Source of the DNA: Seminavis robusta
Taxonomy: Eukaryota > Bacillariophyta > Bacillariophyceae > Naviculales > Naviculaceae
NCBI GenBank assembly: GCA_903772945.1
Contig: CAICTM010001901.1
Span: 1-20,979 of the forward strand
Reading direction: 5' to 3'
Length of the DNA stretch: 20,979 nucleotides
This document shows positions 19,643-20,979 of this stretch, in pieces; position 1 is the stretch's first letter; the number at the start of each line of letters is the position of its first letter. The notes beneath the pieces were generated by a model. It was given only the letters and a program-made list of their open reading frames with translations. It did no database searches and was not told the origin of the DNA. The translations under genes were made by a program, and so were the position numbers.

Positions 19643-19663
19643 ACTATTTTATAGTAAAATAGT
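19643..19663. repeat. 9-bp-arm hairpin
   Basis: ACTATTTTA TAG TAAAATAGT: perfect arms with a three-base loop, just after the tandem repeat block. It lacks a following T run, so it need not be a terminator; possibly part of the same repeat family, which is rich in ACTATA motifs. Confidence 0.7.
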
Positions 19664-20340
19664 AAGATTGTGCTTTGTCAACACGAAATGGTGCTCTATC
19701 TTGCTAGCTAGTGAGCTAGCTTTATTACGTTTTTTATGCAGGTTTCCACCGCTTTATCTCTAACCCTTGCTTTTCAATAAAATAATTTTATTTTAATTAC
19801 AACAAAGTTCACGCTCCTCAGTGGCTCCCCCTAGGGTCGTTAGATGGGGACGCATCGTGTCTGTTGGGGAGAAAGGCCTCTTCGGCAATGAACGACTGCA
19901 TCATTTTAATATCATGGCCAGAGCATTCAAAAGATGCGTCAAATCTTCGAGATCATCCAGAGTGTCCACATGTGGGTCTCCAACAGGCACAACTGCCGAT
20001 GTAGAGTGCCTAGGGCAGAGGCCAAATATTATGATCAGGAGAGGAGCGAATGTAATGGAGGAAAAACAAATATTACAAGACTAAAAAGAGCGGTGTCATA
20101 TATTTACTGGAGGGAAATGAGAGCAATGCCGTCGCCTCTTTGGAGGGAGAGAGCCAGTCGCGACATGGTACATAGACGTGCTAAGAGGGAGTAGAATAGA
20201 AGTAAAAATATAGACAGGATGAATGAATTGCCTACTTACCCGTGGAAGACTAGCTGCAACTAGCTAGGGAGGGATTGGTGCACCTGGTGGAGGCAGCACC
20301 AGATCAACAGTCAGTACATAGACATGATTTTTCTGGTGGC
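19664..20340. other. Intergenic, no recognisable gene
   Basis: A near-palindromic GCTAGCTAGTGAGCTAGC lies at 19703-19720 and an A/T-rich run at 19775-19800. From 19810 to 20200 the sequence is more balanced, with two overlapping short + strand frames (to 20084 and 20194). One of them is Cys/Arg/Glu-rich (SNRHNCRCRVPRAEAKYYD), but neither resembles a known family, and they may be remnants. Confidence 0.4.
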
Positions 20341-20979
20341 CTATGTGACTGCAGTTCTGAGGGTGGCGCCGGATCTTGAAGTCCCATTCGAATAGCATTC
20401 ATTGGGATGGTGGCAGTACCTGCAAACACTGTTTTTTCTTCCCTTAAAAATGCTCACATTTTGGACAGAAACTAGAACAAAAAAGGATGCCGAGAGGTCA
20501 TCAGGCAATAAGTTTCTAGAAGGTTCAGTTCCAATACTCAAGTAGTGGACTGGGTCTCGCTGAAACCCTTCCTCAGGTACAGCGGTAGTCAGGCAGTTCA
20601 GGGGGCCTTGTCGTGCCTCAGGAGTATCCAACACCTCCAGTAGGCACCAAACCAAGGACTTGGTCCTGTCAGTCAGACAGGAGGGCCAGCAGAGCTCTCT
20701 GCTGGACCCTTTGGGACCAGCTCTCCTCAGGAGCTGGGGGCCTTCGTTATTCAATCGTGCAGTGGCAGTCTGGGAACAGTACTATCTGCTACCTCCTACC
20801 TTCTTCTGCCCGGCCTCAACAGGATTGGTATCAACTGCTGCGGTATCAAAGGGGCTACAAGCTAATCAGGATCGGTCTCAATCTTTCGTACTATTTTCTT
20901 AACTATGGTAGAAAGGACGATCCTTTCTTGCTGCTTTGGCTGGAGATAAGCCAGCTGGGTGCTGGAACTGTAGGCCAGC
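20341..20979 (-). CDS. Possible exons of an unidentified gene running off the right edge
   Basis: Three coding-like stretches lie on the - strand. At the edge (about 20979-20862) there is an open frame containing YLQPKQQERIVLSTIVKK. Next is a short stretch, FDTAAVDTNPVEAGQKK, ending at 20800 before a GTAGGA donor. A CCCCCAG acceptor ending at 20734 then leads, in matching phase and with a 66-nt intron, into LLRRAGPKGSSRELCW, which continues open to a TGA at 20341. The phase agreement is the main support. The join between the first two stretches is unclear. No family is recognised and the 3' end may include another intron (a TTCTAG acceptor lies near 20475). The region is also rich in hairpins, so it could instead be repeat DNA that happens to be open. 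Confidence 0.3.
20665..20737. repeat. Cluster of three hairpins
   Basis: Within 73 bp there are CCTGTC-AGTCA-GACAGG (20665-20681), CCAGCAGAG-CT-CTCTGCTGG (20686-20705) and CCAGCTC-7 nt-GAGCTGG (20717-20737). They overlap the possible exon on the - strand. A similar GGCTGG/GCCAGC pair lies at the window edge (20938-20955). Confidence 0.75.

Overview
The window looks like nuclear DNA of a diatom, probably a pennate one with a repeat-rich genome. Reasons: short GT-AG introns (72 and 76 nt) in otherwise long exons; a decayed Ty1/copia-type retroelement whose protein fragments resemble the CoDi elements of diatoms; and membrane-anchored fusion proteins of a stramenopile kind. The species cannot be fixed from the sequence.

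Layout. 1-2015: broken copia-type retroelement (protease-like motif, integrase, post-integrase region), + strand, with many frameshifts and stops. 2023-3470: a 456-codon, low-complexity open frame on the - strand with no initiating ATG, probably element-derived. 3471-5408: non-coding, rich in inverted repeats, including a ~336-bp terminal-inverted-repeat element (4135-4470) and a GTACC tract. 5409-9627: the best gene, a 1380-residue fusion of a fatty acyl-AMP ligase, an acyl carrier domain and a six-helix, three-lobed membrane module like the C-terminal half of epsilon-poly-lysine synthetase. 9628-10748: spacer with a frame-confused, possibly decayed ORF region. 10749-13190 (-): membrane-anchored protein with two tandem AapJ-like amino-acid-binding modules, the second lacking most of one lobe. 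13191-14679: upstream spacer with palindromes. 14680-16917 (-): type II membrane glycosyltransferase related to the nucleotide-diphospho-sugar transferase (GT77-like) group. 17149-18690 (-): unidentified Cys-rich, charged protein gene whose frame is kept across three internal stops. 18691-20340: AT-rich repeats, including a ~222-bp tandem repeat. 20341-20979 (-): possible exons of a gene running off the window.

The genes do not form an obvious pathway. The acyl ligase fusion and the binding-protein gene converge; the binding-protein and glycosyltransferase genes lie on the same strand but are 1.5 kb apart with separate upstream regions. The most novel item is the FAAL-ACP-Pls-like membrane fusion, whose parts predict activation of a fatty acid as acyl-AMP, loading on the carrier, and transfer to an unknown acceptor at a membrane.
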